From Aelia acuminata (Eukaryota > Arthropoda > Insecta > Hemiptera > Pentatomidae), in NCBI GenBank assembly GCA_911387785.2, contig OU426983.1:73999263-74063262 (forward strand): a DNA stretch of 64,000 nt, in the 5' to 3' direction. A program made the position numbers and the translations under genes. Under the pieces are notes generated by a model that searched no databases, had not been told where the DNA came from, and saw only the letters and a list, made by a program, of their open reading frames with translations. How positions within the stretch are numbered: position 1 is the first letter of the stretch; every line of letters starts with the position of its first letter. This document shows, one piece after another, positions 46,258-62,800 of the stretch.

Positions 46258-48777
46258 GTTTTAGGCGGAATCATTTATTCAACATAATGTAGAAATGAAT
46301 TGTTATAATTAATATAATTTTAAAAAATGAGTATGATTTACTGTTGGACGCAAGTCTAATGCGTTAGAAAAATGGTTTAATGTAAATTAAAAAGTATTGA
46401 TACAATTTTTAGGTAATAGAAAAATAATTGGATGAAAAGTGATTACACAATGATAAGAAAAAATGAAGTTAGATTAAAAGCATTAATTATTAGATAAGTT
46501 AAAAGCACTACATCCCCTCAAAAAGCGAAACCATAAAATCATCATAATATTCTAATTTTTTCAGCAGTTTTTGATTAACGTTTACTTTTTACAACTTTTT
46601 TAATAAATTAACACTTTTGAAATGCAGTCTTCCAGATAATTGGAAACAATCCCTGATCCAAATCGACACTATTTTTCCGTGTTCGAAAGAAATCTTTAAT
46701 AAGGTTCTCCAAGACATAATATTTGTTGATAATCGTTCTTGACGATTGATTTTCCAGTTCTTTAATCGATTACAGATCGACTTTTTTAATATTATGTAAG
46801 TTTTTAGGCGATCTCTTAGAAAAGTAATGAGCAAAGTGTAAGGTAGACAGACATGATGCAATTATTTTCTTTAACAAATTTGATTGATATGTAGGTCAAT
46901 TTTCGAAATACTAAGCACTTGTTACGGTTAAATTTGGATTCAGCACGAAATTTGGGTGGGGGAGGTCATGACCCCCAGGTCTCATAATTAAGTGGCTGAC
47001 ATCACCGGTTTTTAATGACTTTGTTACCTTGTATTAAGAAGAACTGCGATCTAAACAATCAAAAGTCTTATGTTTAAGGCATAGTAACTACCTAATTGCA
47101 TTATTCGCTAAAAAAATACAAAAAAAATGAAAAGCCAAAAAATTTGGGACTTATTGTCCCTGTGACCCCCCCCCCCTCCCTCGGTTTCCACATCCTCTGT
47201 TCTCTCCAAGTTCTTCCAGCGTTCAAGTTATTATAAATTAACAGTAACAGTCCACTTTTCGGATCGTAATCATAGGTAACCGACCTGCACATCCCGACCG
47301 TTATGCAAGCAGTTCGAACATGTTACTAATTACCTTAGAAAGCGGCATCAGAACAATGCGGAGTAGCAAGTTGTCAATACTAATCCGGCACAGGAGTCGT
47401 TGCCACGCCAGGCGCGATCTCTACTCCAGTTCATATCTACATGTTGTCTCTCTTCCGCCTTGGCTTTTCCAACCTCAGCCTCAGGTGACATAATATCGAG
47501 CCCGGTTACAACTTTTTAGGCTATTTTAAGCTCAACCCAGGCGAATAATTTCATTTGTCAATTAACTGAAACCATGGCATATTCTGATTTAATTAAAATA
47601 TAATTTCTATCAATACGTTCACTTTGTTTCATTTTGATGCATATTACTCCATGACTTTACAATTAAAAATACATAGTAAATAAAATACTTAATAAGACTT
47701 ATAATGGTAACAACGAAACCAATGACATGTAAAGATTTCAGCACAATGCTAAAAAAATCTGGTACACTAAGATAACTTTATATTTCAAATCAGCTCACTG
47801 GATTAGGTCCATAGTTACAGGAATGTATGATTGAATCATTTGAGCACATCGAAAGTTTTAAAAATGATAGATTAACAAAAGATTTTTTAATACCAAAAAC
47901 ATAGTAGATCATTAGAGTGGTTATAACCTAATCTAACCTTTCTGTTAATATTATCGTCAAAAAAATTAATGAACTTAGTTCATTATAAAACCGAAATGAA
48001 ACAGAATGATGAACAACTAATTCGACATATTATTTCCAAATAGGTAATATATAAAACGTGTCTTTAATGCAATTCTACCGACAGTGTTGAACATGTTTAG
48101 AAAATTAGAATACTAAATCCTTTTCATCAATTTTGAAAGAAAAAAATTTCTAACTTTTACTTCAAATGACATAATGAAGCTTTGCGTCTTCAAAGGCATA
48201 TGTTTATTAACTTTCTACTTAAAACGGGGAATCTTTAATGTCAAAAACGATGCATGGGCTGACATTTGAAACCAAAGGGTTAAGAGGATTCAAAATTATA
48301 AATCAGGAAATGGAAAACTGTTTTAATTCGTCTATTTCCATAAATATTAGAAATATAAAAATGAGAAGTCTGACCTGAATGCCCACTTTCAACTTTTCAA
48401 CAGGTTCCAAAAAATGTGTTTCATAACTTTTACATTTTATTTAGTAACCTTGGATTTTAATAGCTGAATAGATTATGAATATAAATAATCCAACTGAAAG
48501 CTTCTGATTGCCAGAAAAGGAGTGGGGGAATGTTCTTCTTTATGCATGAAGACTTATAGGGCATTATAATTTCTTCAAAAAATTTTCAAAATATTAATCA
48601 TAATTTTGAGTATTTCATCGTTCAGAATAAAGCAATTACACACAATTTAATCAACATTAATAGAGATAGTTAATGAAAAATAAATTAATATATACATGGT
48701 ATAACTCTTTTATGAAATAACAGTAATTCATTAAACTTTGGTCATAAATTAATAATAATTTGTAGATACTAATTTTT
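46258..48777. other. Intergenic, with possible MITE relic
   Basis: 46930-46975 (GGATTCAGCACGAAATTTGG followed by G runs) resembles the interior of the 74-bp MITE at 39396, and C runs at 47166-47180 may be its other end, but TIRs are eroded. 47280-47510 is a GC-richer patch without a convincing open frame. No gene called. Confidence 0.45.
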
Positions 48778-50463
<1,686 letters not shown>

Positions 50464-51970
50464 TATTATATCAGTGGAACATATTTGAGGAGTGTTCACG
50501 AATTTAAATTATTGTATATATTAATTCCTTTCCCAATAAATAACATAAATATAAATGAAATCGTTCTTAGAAACTTTTTAAACTGGTAAAATCCAATGAG
50601 CAAATTGAGTTAGTAATAGACCTTATAAAAGAAGAGCCTTTATAACCAAACGAATACTTCAAACAAAGTTGAATCTAGTTTAATTATTCAAAAACATTCA
50701 GTGCTCAAGGCACTACAAAAGGAATACTGAGGAAAGAAAATCCCTAGAGGAATAATCTGGTACTAGTTCCCCTATGGTACTTCTATATGGAATAGCCAAT
50801 ATTAAACTATATGGGGCCATTAAAAGTGGTCTGGATCTCAACTAAAACGGATTTTATTTGACTAACGGAGTTTATTTTCCTCTGATGAGGGAGTGAGAGT
50901 CAAAAGCTGGGATCTAATAAAGCTGATAAAGGCCCTTTTTAATTGAATATGGTGTTATGGCAGGTCAATGATATTATTGTCACACAACGACCCGAAATAG
51001 GCCATGCCCGGAAGTAGCATAGAAGAGAAGCTTTACCCATGTTAACAAATATAATATAGCGTACTTAAATAAAAAAAGTACACTAATTAAAAAAATTTAT
51101 ACTTGATCAAAATAAAGAAGATTGAAAATAAGTAAATATTTTTTTATAATAAAATGTATATGGGGAATGGAAAAAAGCAAGATTAACTTAAATATGGTTC
51201 ATCAACAAAAACTTGAATCCAGTTCATAAAATAATAAAAATGGTAATAAACAGAATATTTAACAATAAAGTAAAAAAAAATCAATACGTGATTAAGTTCA
51301 AAACAAAATTAACACTTAAATATTTATTGCAAAAACAAATCATTAAAATCTTTAACTAGATTTAATGATCAATAGAATTTTAAAAAAAATTAAATATCTA
51401 CAAGTGGAATGTTCAAACACAGGGTGAATCATAAATAACATTTAAATTTGTTTACAAAAACAAAAGAAATATAGTAAGTTACATAGTTTAACATTTCTTC
51501 AACTTCAACTTGATAACAGAGTAACACTAATATTTTTAATAATGTTTATTATAAGGCAGGCTGCATACACAGAAGGCACTAAATCATCTCTAACAATAGT
51601 TACAATGTCATAAACAAACATCAAACTTAGGTTGTAGACATAGAAATTTATTAATTACATTATTTATTTCTTCTTACAATTAACAGTAAAACCTCCATCA
51701 TAGGACTTTAATTGACTATTTTAACAATTAAATAGCCATGAGCAGGCCATTCGTAGGGCAAAACGTAGTTCATTCTTGGATAACATGTTGTTTCTTAGAA
51801 CATTATTTAAGTCTAAATCAATTAAAATTATACATTATTTTTATGGTATTTACAAATGGTGGGACAAATAAAATCATAAATTAAACAATATGATTTTTTG
51901 AAAAAGATTGATTTTTTCATGTTCAAATATTAGGAATGATAAACAATTATGTACATACTGTTAGGCAAGA
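50464..51970. other. Intergenic, no gene seen
   Basis: AT-rich. 50640-51010 is slightly GC-richer without an open frame. Confidence 0.5.
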
Positions 51971-52249
51971 AGTCACCTGTGATGTAGTGGTTAGCATAGC
52001 CAACTATATAACACTAAGTCGCGGGTTTGTAGTTAGGCAGGTGGCCCTAGGAATTTCGAAGGGGGTAAAAAATACTTGGCTGTATATTCCTTTGGATGGG
52101 ACATAAATTGGGGGTCCCGAGGCTGTGTGATGTCAGGTGTTTGTTAAAGATCCCTATCCTAATTAAATCTGGAAAGGCAAAATTTAGGACTCCCACTGTA
52201 GCCTAAGTAGCATAAAGAGATGTTAAGCAAAATAAAAAAAAAAAAAAAA
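51971..52249 (+). mobile_element. tRNA-derived SINE with poly-A tail
   Basis: The head 'gatgtagtggttagcatagc' carries an A-box-like motif, and 'cgcgggtttgtagtt' 35 bp later a degraded B box. An unrelated body of about 200 bp follows, ending in a 16-base A run (52234-52249). This is the standard layout of a pol III SINE mobilised by a LINE. The B box has lost its TTCGA core, so this copy is probably old. No clear target duplication. Confidence 0.65.
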
Positions 52250-55200
52250 CCAAACTGGCAGGCCAGGTTAGGAGAGAATAGGGAGCACCTTTCTATCAGT
52301 GGTGGTCACAAAATAAAAAAGCAAGTACCATCAAAATCACAGAAATCACCCACATATTCAAAGGGTAGACAATCTTAAAAGATATTTTACTAGGAACAAA
52401 AAAATCATTAATTAGCTAGGATAGGTTTATGATAAGATTCTATTAAGAGGAGGTAACTAATAATAATATATAATGCACATGGCACGAGTTGTCAGAGTAT
52501 ATGAATCTTAATAAGTGCAATTATATCATATGATAAATCAACCTGAAAGATCTTTTTTTCAACAAAAATCTTTCTGTTTTCAATTCTCAACATGAGAAAG
52601 TCTTAATAATATGCACATTATACATTTCTTTCTCCTATAACCTTTGTAGCCAACTCCTCCTCAATCTATCTGATCAAGGTTTTACTGAAAATTTTGTATG
52701 GAATAGCTAAGACTCATTCATCACAGAATCATAATACACTCTTCAGTATTTTACAAAATTATCTTCTGGATGTTCATCCATGAAACATTTGTGCAATAGG
52801 TGCTAAAATAAGAGAGCTTTGCTAACAAGATCAAATATAAAATTAGATAAAACATAAAATGAGGAATTTAGGGTAGAGATATGAAGTCTGATATGTGAGA
52901 ATATATATGCTAGTAATTCAACTCTTAATTTAAAGTAAAGTAATAAAAAATCTAAATCAAAACTTTAAACTAAGTATAAGTTAAACAATAAATATAAAAT
53001 TACAATACAATAAAGAATCTTAACATTAAAAATAAATGTAGACACAATAAATTAATTTGCTTAGAATATTCTTACCTTTTTAAAAAGAATAGAAAAATAT
53101 TATTGGAATATAATTTTTTTTTTTAATTTGTATATCAGCAATTATTTTCAAATTATCTTTTCTTAAATTCTGTGCCAGATTATTGGGTGTTTATGATTTA
53201 TTACTATTATTAGTATAGAATTATTATAACTTCCACTCACAAATATTGTTAATAATCCATCTTTTGATACATCATCCCCATCATACAACTGTAAATATGA
53301 AGAGGAATGTATAGTAGACCATTGGTAATGACTAGAAAATTGCATGCTTTATCTTAGCGATAACCAACTGTAATCAGTCAAAGAATGCCTAAATGTTATT
53401 ACCATGTTGGCTAAATTCCATAATTATTTCATAGATTTGATGCAAATAACAGTTTGGTTTTTAATGTTATATTACACAGGAATTAAGTATCAGTTCAAAA
53501 CATTAAAACCAGGGTTCATTTATTAATATAAATAAATAAATAGAGGGCATATTTACAAAAGAAAATGAAGGCATGATCATCTTCTCCCATTGACAAAATT
53601 AATTTGTTTTAGCTAAAAATTAAATTACTTTGTAAGAAATAAAATTGTTATTATTGTAATTTTTTATGCTTTCCCATTTTTTCAACCTTTCAGGCAACTA
53701 ATTTAGCACTGTTTAGGATAGGTAAATTATAAAAATTTGCTTCAATATCTCATCATGTGAGCGAATATTGTATCAACTGAAAGTTCAATAATAAATATAA
53801 TTTTAAAAACATACTCTAACAAAGAGTTCTCAAAGCAAATGAGTTTGGGAATCCCACTTTTAATAAATCACAGAATTAGAAACTTCTTCTAAAAAATTTA
53901 CAATTTCACATCGCTAACTGATCACATATTTCCAATTTTAAAAAATATTTTAATAAGATTCATTTGCAGGTATGTTAATAAGTTGGTGATAATTTTAATT
54001 AATCAGTATATAAAAATATTCCCTGCAATTTTGGTATATCCTGCACTGATATTTTTAATTTATAAAAATCAAAACAATTAAAATATGAAGTCTAAATTAA
54101 AACCTGGACATAAGGCACTCTTCCAAATTAAATAAGATTTCTACTACAAATAAATCAATTGCTCCTTATTATTGAAATAAATATAGAAGATTGATTCAAA
54201 TAGATGTAGATTTAAAAAACTGGTCCTATCTGACCTGAATTTAATAACTTTGCAAATTATAAGAACAAAATTAGTAATTATAAACTTCAAAATTATTGAT
54301 AAGTAGGAGCTGTGTTCATTACAAATGTAATTTGACAATAGAGTGAGTTAAGAAAGTTATATTTTTACATCTGAGGGCCCAAATAAGGCAGATTTAATAT
54401 CCAATAAAATCACTTTAATTTTCTCACCTTAATAATTAGCTATTTGTAACTGCTTTATACAAATTCATCAGCACATTAGTTCAATGTTGAGATTAAAGTT
54501 ACATAGAAAATAAACGTTAAATATTCCTACAGACGCATACAAGATTAAACATTATTTAATCATAACATAACATCATTTTAACTATTAAATTCAATTCATT
54601 AACAACAAATAATGATATTTATATCATGAATCGATTTCATTTTGAAACTTGAACTTTTATAAACAACATCCTTCATTTAAACTAAACATCCACAAATACC
54701 ACCAAAAAGAATGAAGATATTTAAAAAAAAATACTTAATGATTAACAGCAATGCCTATATGCTTAATAAAAATAACATGTAAATAATTGAAATATAAAAC
54801 CTTAATTTTGTTTTCTTTTTAAATAATCCATTCTTAATAGCATAAATAATATTTGTTTTCTTACTTATTGTATTTATATCACAACCAGCTTAAACAAAAT
54901 ATCACAGACATGTTTGTGAAATGTTCATATATTTGCACGAGATAAGCTACACTAGCAAATTTCAATAAAATAACTATATATCATACAAAGTAATCTTTCA
55001 TTACTATATGTCTGTTCTAAAGTTTAATTTCATATAATTAAAACATTATAAACAGCAGAGGTGATGGCCAAATAATTTTCTTAAGCCTTTTTAGATAAAA
55101 ATTTTCTCGTAAATGTCCTCGCATAATTTCTTACAGAAAATTAAGCATCCTATTTCATAAGTCATCTGTTCATAAAATATTCTAGTTAATGCTAACATAA

Positions 55201-55955
55201 TGAATAGAGTGTAATCTAAAAGCTTCATTTAATCATCAAAATCACATGAGTACTAATATTTCATAGATGATTAATTGTCTATACAAAATTGGAAGTGTAA
55301 GGCTTAAACGAGGTAAGTTGGCAAAATGTATGTCCCTCTTTGTAAAATGAATGCCACCAGGAATGCGAAATGTGGAATGAATGTTAACACAGAGAAAATA
55401 TTATATAAACTTTAAAATTATTGTTAAAATGTTAAACATATTGATATCAAGTTTTAGGAGAAAAAAGGAAATAAATAAATATTTACTTGTAAAATTAATG
55501 ATATTTTAAAAGTATATTAAACAAATAATAAAATACTGAGCAATTGAACACCAATAATGTTTTGTTACTGATCTATTAATTAACTGAAATGGTTCTTTTA
55601 AAGAATATTGTAACCAGACTTCTTTCCTATATATTTTTAGTAAATGCAGTTTTATTTTTAATATTTAATCTTTATAAAGAACTCCTTCACTTAAAAACAA
55701 TCTGTTTTTAAATAATTAGGAACTAGCCTAATTGCAAGTAAAGATAAGTCAAAACTAGAAAGAAGGAGCTACTTGAAACTTATGTAACAAAAGAATAAAT
55801 AAACAAATAAAAATAAAAGCAGGAGAAACAGTAAACCAAAACATTATGTTATTCAATACCAGTAGAGGGGGGGGGGAAGAGGAAGAAATCAAAAACTCCA
55901 ACAAAATTGTACCTACTTACTCACACCCTACAGATATACTCTCCCTTACCCATGA
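52250..55955. other. Very AT-rich region downstream of the host gene
   Basis: No open frames of interest on either strand. It lies 3' of the minus-strand gene and could hold distal 3' UTR, but no exon or polyadenylation site could be assigned. Confidence 0.5.
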
Positions 55956-56115
55956 AGCACAACCTGAAGAAGATTCAGCATTGGAGCTAGTGCTTGACTA
56001 GCTTCTCACTCTTGCAATACAGGCTGAATTGACACCTCCTTTGACAACAGTGGTTTTAAGTTTTGAATAATAAAGAAAACCGAAACTAATAATGAATAAT
56101 TAAATTATGATTACC
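55956..56115 (-). pseudogene. Broken duplicate of the last exon of the host gene
   Basis: About 160 bp matching 56781-56947 closely. It holds the start of the terminal exon (VNSACIARVRS) and the whole short intron before it. A C-to-T change turns the next Gln codon into TAG. The copy breaks off exactly at the exon 6 donor on one side, and into unrelated sequence after SSSGCA on the other. If spliced to exon 6 it would give a product ending just after ACIARVRS. Confidence 0.8.
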
Positions 56116-56639
56116 CAGCTCAGTCAACTAAATAACGATTCAAAAAGAAAATATATATAACTTGGATCGTCAACATCCAAACTTGAACTTGAATTAGTTT
56201 AAATTCATTCATTTATCACAGTAGAATAGAAAGGAAAGCTAACGTTACAGTTATATAGGAAAGACATATAAAAATAAATAATAAATATTACATTAATAAT
56301 TGGTGATTTTTCATATTATCCAAGGAGGGACCATGGAATAAAAATTGCTTCTTGATCCATTTTAAGAATAACTTTAAAACATGGAAGAAGAAAACTCAAT
56401 CAATATAAATATTTTTTTCAATTAATAATATCATGCTTTGACAGAACCCAATTATTTGCTGAAAATAAAAACTATAACTTCCAACTAAGTTATTAGAGTA
56501 TGAATCTAGCTATCTGAACTTTCCTCTGCTCTGCTAAAGCCTAATAATACAATACTATAAGATCTTATTATGTCTTTCATTCAAGGGGGTTTTTTATCAA
56601 TCAACTAATACTTATTCATGAAGCATGAAAGGAAATTCT

Positions 56640-56863
56640 TTAAATAGCAGTTGGGGAGTCTCCCCAAACTCCTGTTTCTTCTAATGCCTTAGATGCAAGA
56701 CGCTCGATTTCACGAATCAATTGTTCAGTCTCTCCATCAGTACCTGGGTCCCATTCCAGCGATGTGGGGCTATCACTAGGAGCACAACCTGAAGAAGATT
56801 CAGCATTGGAGCTAGTGCTCAGCTGGCTTCTCACTCTTGCAATACAGGCTGAATTGACACCTC
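56640..56863 (-). CDS. Host gene terminal exon
   Basis: Encodes GGVNSACIARVRSQLSTSSN through LASKALEETGVWGDSPTAI and stop. The acceptor is not certain: AAAAG at 56888, CAAAG at 56864 and TTCAG at 56849 are all in the same phase, so only up to 13 residues are in doubt. The intron is 59-98 bp depending on the choice. Confidence 0.8.
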
Positions 56864-59800
56864 CTTTGTGACCAACAGTGGTTTTAACTTTTGAATAATA
56901 AGGAAAACCAAAACTAATGATGAATAATTAAATTATGAATAATTACCTTCATTTTCCCATTCAAGATCAATAGAGCTTGGTGGAGTAGTAGAAGACCAGC
57001 TGATTTTTCTAGTCTGTAAGGCTCTTGATGCTAGCAATGAGTGAGCATCCAAGGGAAGCAACTGAGCAGCTCTGAATGCATTAAAAGTAAATAAAAATAT
57101 AATTTAACATAAAAACATTAATATATTAAACCTAAATATAAACAATAAATCTGTATCACTAATAATAACACAAATATTCTTCCTCCAAGCAATTAATATA
57201 CTGAGTTGATGTGGTTAGTATTCCAATGGCTTAGGTCAGTTTAAAAGCATTGGATACATTAAGAAAGTATTGAGAGGTTAGAGTTATTAATTGACCAATC
57301 GTTAATTACTAAAAGCCACTGTTACCAAACATTAACAAAATACATGCTATTTTGAGCTCTGAAAATGTGAAAATAAAAATAGGATTAAGAATAGGAGAAT
57401 TTTTATTATCAATTTTGAATATTGAACACACTTCTAACATGGCCATATAGCATGAGACCATATATCAAAGACGTATAAAAATTTTCCTTAAATACAAAAA
57501 AATACTTTCATATTGAGATGAAAACAATAAAATTACAATTTATTATTTTTAACTGTAGCAATGAGACTGAGGAAACACTTTTATCAACCTTTATGAATCG
57601 TGATTTAGGATAGAGAGATTTTGTCCAGAACTAAATTTAAAAATATTTAAATACAGCTTTAAAGTGAATTCATAAAATTTGAAGTCATAAGTAATATCTT
57701 AACTAACTAATAAATATACATAAATAAACACTACTTACTCCCCATCCTGATAAACAGAGCTATTTTCTGAGGAATCATCCTTCCACTTACTTTTAAGCGG
57801 AATCTATTAACATAAAAATAGTATTAAACAAATACCATTAAAATAAATAAATATTAAGGAGTATAATAAAATAAAGAAAGTGCTAATCATAATTATAAAA
57901 TATTTAATATAATAACAGTGTTGGGTTTAACCCTGAGCAAACACAATACTTTCCTATCTCAGGTTTCTTCCTAAGATTATGAGATTTTTTACGTGTTTAT
58001 TCACTTTGATTATTGTTTTCTAGGAATTTTTCGGTTCAAATTTTATTTAAAGAACATAATTTTTAAATAGAATATTTCTCCATGAACAGATTGTTAAAAA
58101 AAAAGACTTTAACTTATTGTTACAAAAGAATCTAAAAAAAATCTTAGATAAAATCTTTATAACTATTTAAAATTTACACAACCAACTTTAATTTTTATTG
58201 AAATTTGTGAGGCCTAGCAGCAAAAAAATTCTGAACAGTGATATGTCATATGAGACATCCAAGAGATATTTTGAGGTGAAGATGGAAGGATTACATAATG
58301 GGTTTATACAGCCTATGCTATAAACATATTCAGAGATAGCTGAATGAGAATAGACTGTAAACATTTTTTATACATCAAAAATATACGATCCTTTACTGTA
58401 TCTGTAATGAACTGAAGGCTATGATATAGAACTCCATTTCCACTAAATTTTTAAAGCTCAAAATCTCAATTATGCATCAGAAAAAATTGAGACTTTTTGT
58501 ATTTTAATAGATATAACCTAATCCTTAACGATGAATGCATGAAAATTCATGCAAACTCCCAATTATTTGATTTTCTTTTTTTTAACCTCAATAGTACATT
58601 ATTTAGCGTTAATAATAAGTAAATAAAAAGTTAATTGTGATTAATTTAAAATATAAAAAATAATTTTAAATATCTCAATATGTTGAGATTTTAGTTTTAT
58701 TTTATCTCTTCTTAAAATTGTTAACATTGCACATTGAATATTGAGACATTTTACTTCAGTAAAAATTTATCAACATGTATCTAGCCCCAAGACAATACCA
58801 GATATGGGGTTCTTCTTGGTAAGGATGAAGGACTATTATAGCTTTAACTCCACCAATCCCAGAAATAATTAGAATAATAATAATTGGAATAAAAGCTAGC
58901 CATCTTAAAACAGAGTTGGGCAAAAATTGTATTTAGATACTATTCGAGAAAAAAAAAATTTCGAATATAAAAACTATTTAAAGAAATAATTAATTTTATC
59001 GAATACAAAAAGTATTCGAATAATTTTGTATTCGATAATAAAACTGTTTGAAGACACAAGACATTTTTTTATTTGATAGAAAAAAATCTTATATTTTTTA
59101 TAGAATATACATATATTAAAAAATCAAATACATTTCGGTTTCTAAGCTTCTAAAAGATTTCATTTAGTTATTTCAACAATTTGTCAATGTTATATGGTAT
59201 AGCATTTCCAATTCAAATTCAACCACTTCTTCATGTTCGCCCGGTCTACCCCTTACCTAAGCATATTACATCATGACCAGGTATCCATTAAAAATAATAT
59301 TTATTTAAAGTTCAAATGAGAGGGGGGGGGCAAATTGTAACATTTTCAGATTTCTTTCCCATGGGGGCTCATTATGTGTTATTGATTGATAGATGGAGTT
59401 TCTGAAAAATATATTCATCTTGTATTTCATTGAAGAAGTGTTGTATTTTAGGGGGAGGAGGGGGCACTATAAAGAAGTTAGATTTTCGGATTTCTTTCAC
59501 ATGGGGGCTAATTCTGTGTAATTGAAGATGGAGTTTCTGAAAAATATATTCATCTTGTATTTCATTAAAGGGATGTTGTATTTTAGGGGGAGGAGGGGGC
59601 ACTATAAAGAAGTTAGATTTTCGGATTTCTTTCACATGGGGGCTAATTCTGAGTAATTGAGGATGGAGTTTCTGAAAAATATATTCATCTTGTATTTCAT
59701 TAAAGGGATGTAGTATTTTAGGGGGAGGAGGGGGCACTATAAAGAAGTTAGATTTCGGATTTCTTTCACATGGGGGCTAATTCTGAGTAATTGAGGATGG

Positions 59801-62800
59801 AGTTTCTGAAAAATATATTCATCTTGTATTTCATTAAAGGGATGTTGTATTTTAAGGGGAAGAGGGGGCACTACAAAGAGGTTAGAGTTTCGGATTTCTT
59901 TTACACGTGGGTCCAATATTATGTTATGAAGGATGGTGTTTTTGAGATAAAAAAATATTCAATTTGTATTTCAGAGTGGAGGGGGGCACTATAAAGAAGT
60001 TAGATTTCTGGATTAATTTCACAGGGAGGTGCATTATTATAAAAAAAAATTCAATAATCAGCAGATTCATCACTTTAAAATAGTATCTCATATTGTAGAA
60101 ATCCGAAAAGTAATAAGGATGAAATTTGCTATTGAAGAAATTTGGAAAGGCTTAGATTTAATAATTTATATAGCCACCCCATAAAAAAATAAATAAATAA
60201 AAATCGTAATATTTAGTGTTTAAATATCGCCGAAAACAAATAAAAATAGCATCTTATATCTTATAAATCCAAAGGTTAAATTTAAATACAAATTCAAAAT
60301 ATATATTATTAGAAAAAAAATCGCCATTTCTAAGATATTTAACTTTTTCATTAATATAGTGCTCACCACCCACTAAAGTACAAAATAAATATTTTTTTAA
60401 AAAACATTGTTCTCGATAAGAATATAATGCACTCCCATGTGAAAGAAATCCAAGATTCTAACTTTTTCATAGTGAACCCCCCCCCCCCAGTGAAATACGA
60501 GTTGAATATTTTTATCCAAAACAACGCCCTCAATAACATACTACTGGACCCCCATGTGAAAAATACGAAAAGATACACTTCTTATATAATATAGCACCCC
60601 ACCCCCACTGAAATAGGAGTTGAATATTTTTATCCAAAACAACGCCCCCGATAACATACTATTGGACCCCCATGTGAAAGAAATCCAAAAAGATACACTT
60701 CTTATATATCATAGCACCCCCCCCCCACTGAAATGCAAAATTGATATTTTTAGTATAAACTGTCTTCGATGACATAATATTATATACCCGTGTGAAAGAA
60801 ATCCGAAAAGATACATTTCTTATATATCTTAGCGCCCCCCCCCCCCATTGAAATGCAAAATTTTTATTTTTATTATAAACTGCCTTCAATAACATAAGAT
60901 TATACACCCCTGCGAAAGAAATCCAAAAGATAAATTTCTTGTTTGTCATAGCCCCCCCCCCCACAAAAATACAAAATTGATAGTTTTTGTATAAACTGCC
61001 TTCGATGACATAATATTAGAAATGAAAGAAGTCCAAAAAGGTTTCCATTTTCAATATTAGTGCGCACCCCCCCCCCCCATGCTAAAATGAAAAATGGATA
61101 TTTTTTACAAGAACTAAGTGTTTGATAAAATAATGTCATACATCCATGTGAAAAAATCCCAAAAAATATTTTAATATTTTAGCGCCTCCCCCCTTACTCG
61201 AACTTAAAAATAATTACTATTCATAATAAATACAGGGTCTTTCACAGGTTATGTAATATGCTAAGGTGAGGGGTTAGAACGGGTGATCATGAATAAATGG
61301 TTGAATTTGTCAATTTCAATTAAATATAGTTTGGATCTAACGAGCCTTTCACCACACTCTCATTTTTTACAGTATTTTTATGAATATTTTGAAAATTATA
61401 TATTGACACATAACAGCAAACTAATTTAATTAATAAAAAATTCTCAAAGCTAAAAGTTTCGCTATTCAACATAAGCAATTATTCGTTATTGAAATAAACC
61501 ATTAAAAATCCATACATTTTTCTAAGAAAGTAAAAAATTTAATTTTTTTTACTTTCACTTATCTATATATGAAATATATACTGAGGGAAAGTATTGCGAT
61601 CGTGAACAATTTCGACTTCCGGTTTTCAATGGAAATACACGTTTTGGGATCCATTAAGTCCAAAACCAAGTCCCGCGAAATGGTTTGTGTGTGTGAACAG
61701 ACTAGCTCAAAAACTATAAACCGTACGAACCTGGAATTGGGTATTTGGTGTATCTATATACCCGCGGTGTAACAGCAAAAATTTCATCAAAATTAGTCAA
61801 ATGGAGTGGGTACCTTATTTCATAACTTTTTTTTCCAATTTTTACCTTTTTTCCGATTTTCACAAAAACGGCTTTAATGATTTTTATCAAATTCGTCATG
61901 TTTTATGAAAATCGAGTCTCCTTTAATATTAGGTAAGCTTTATAATTATTAAAATGTTCTAAGGGGGCTTAAATGGGTTTATCTATAGTACCTTTGTATT
62001 TGTTAATATAGAGAAATTATCTGTCTCTCGTTTCCCCTTAAAATAAGAAAGGGCTAGTAAATATGAAATACGAAAAAAAATTAAGTAAACATATAGAGGA
62101 GAAAAAAAGAAAAATATTCCGTCAACTCATAAAACACATTGAGCCCATGCATGCAGAGTACGCCTTTAATGTCAGACCATTGTTTATAATTAAAGCCGTT
62201 CTGTTCATTTAATGGAAATGATGTGAGAATTATAAAATCAGACAATTTGGAGTATTATGCTTGCATTGCCTAATTATCGTAAGTAAGAACTTTTATTTAA
62301 TAATAAAAAATATTAGTGTACTTTAGAGAGCAGATAAAAACAAAAATAAGAAACTAAAGTGGAAAAATATGGGACTTTGAGAAATGGCAATCAAAAAAAC
62401 ACCTCAATTTCTAATCTAAGTAAGTTGGTAAGTGAAAGTTGTGTGTTGTGCGCATCGCACCAGATTTTCTAATAAGCTATTCCCGCGACCTCAACATTAT
62501 AACTTGAACAAGTTGTAACAATAATATGAGTGAACAATAATATGGAAAAAAACATTAAATATCTCAAGAGCACTAAATGAATGCACCACATTTAAGAAGT
62601 GCAGTCGTCTGGCCTGGGCAGTCAAAGCGACGTAAAATAATATAAAAAAAATAATAATTATTATTCTTTTTATATTAAAAAAAAGTAAGAAAAAAGTTAA
62701 TTTTATGTTTTAAAAATTTAGTTTTTGAAACAAGAATGTAATGATGTTTATAATTTTATTGCGAACACTCTGAGAACACTTTAGTTTAATTCAGCTTACA

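Noticed and set aside
46930..47185. Third member of the GGCGGATCCAG MITE family
   Set aside because: Interior similarity only; both ends and the target duplication are unrecognisable, so it is mentioned as a possible relic and not called.
58911..58990. hAT element starting CAGAGTTGGGCAAAAATTG
   Set aside because: Only one end resembles a hAT terminus. No inverted partner or target duplication was found downstream.
59324..61200. CRISPR-like regular spacing of repeats
   Set aside because: Whole units repeat without unique spacers, periods vary, and the genome is eukaryotic. It is a tandem satellite.
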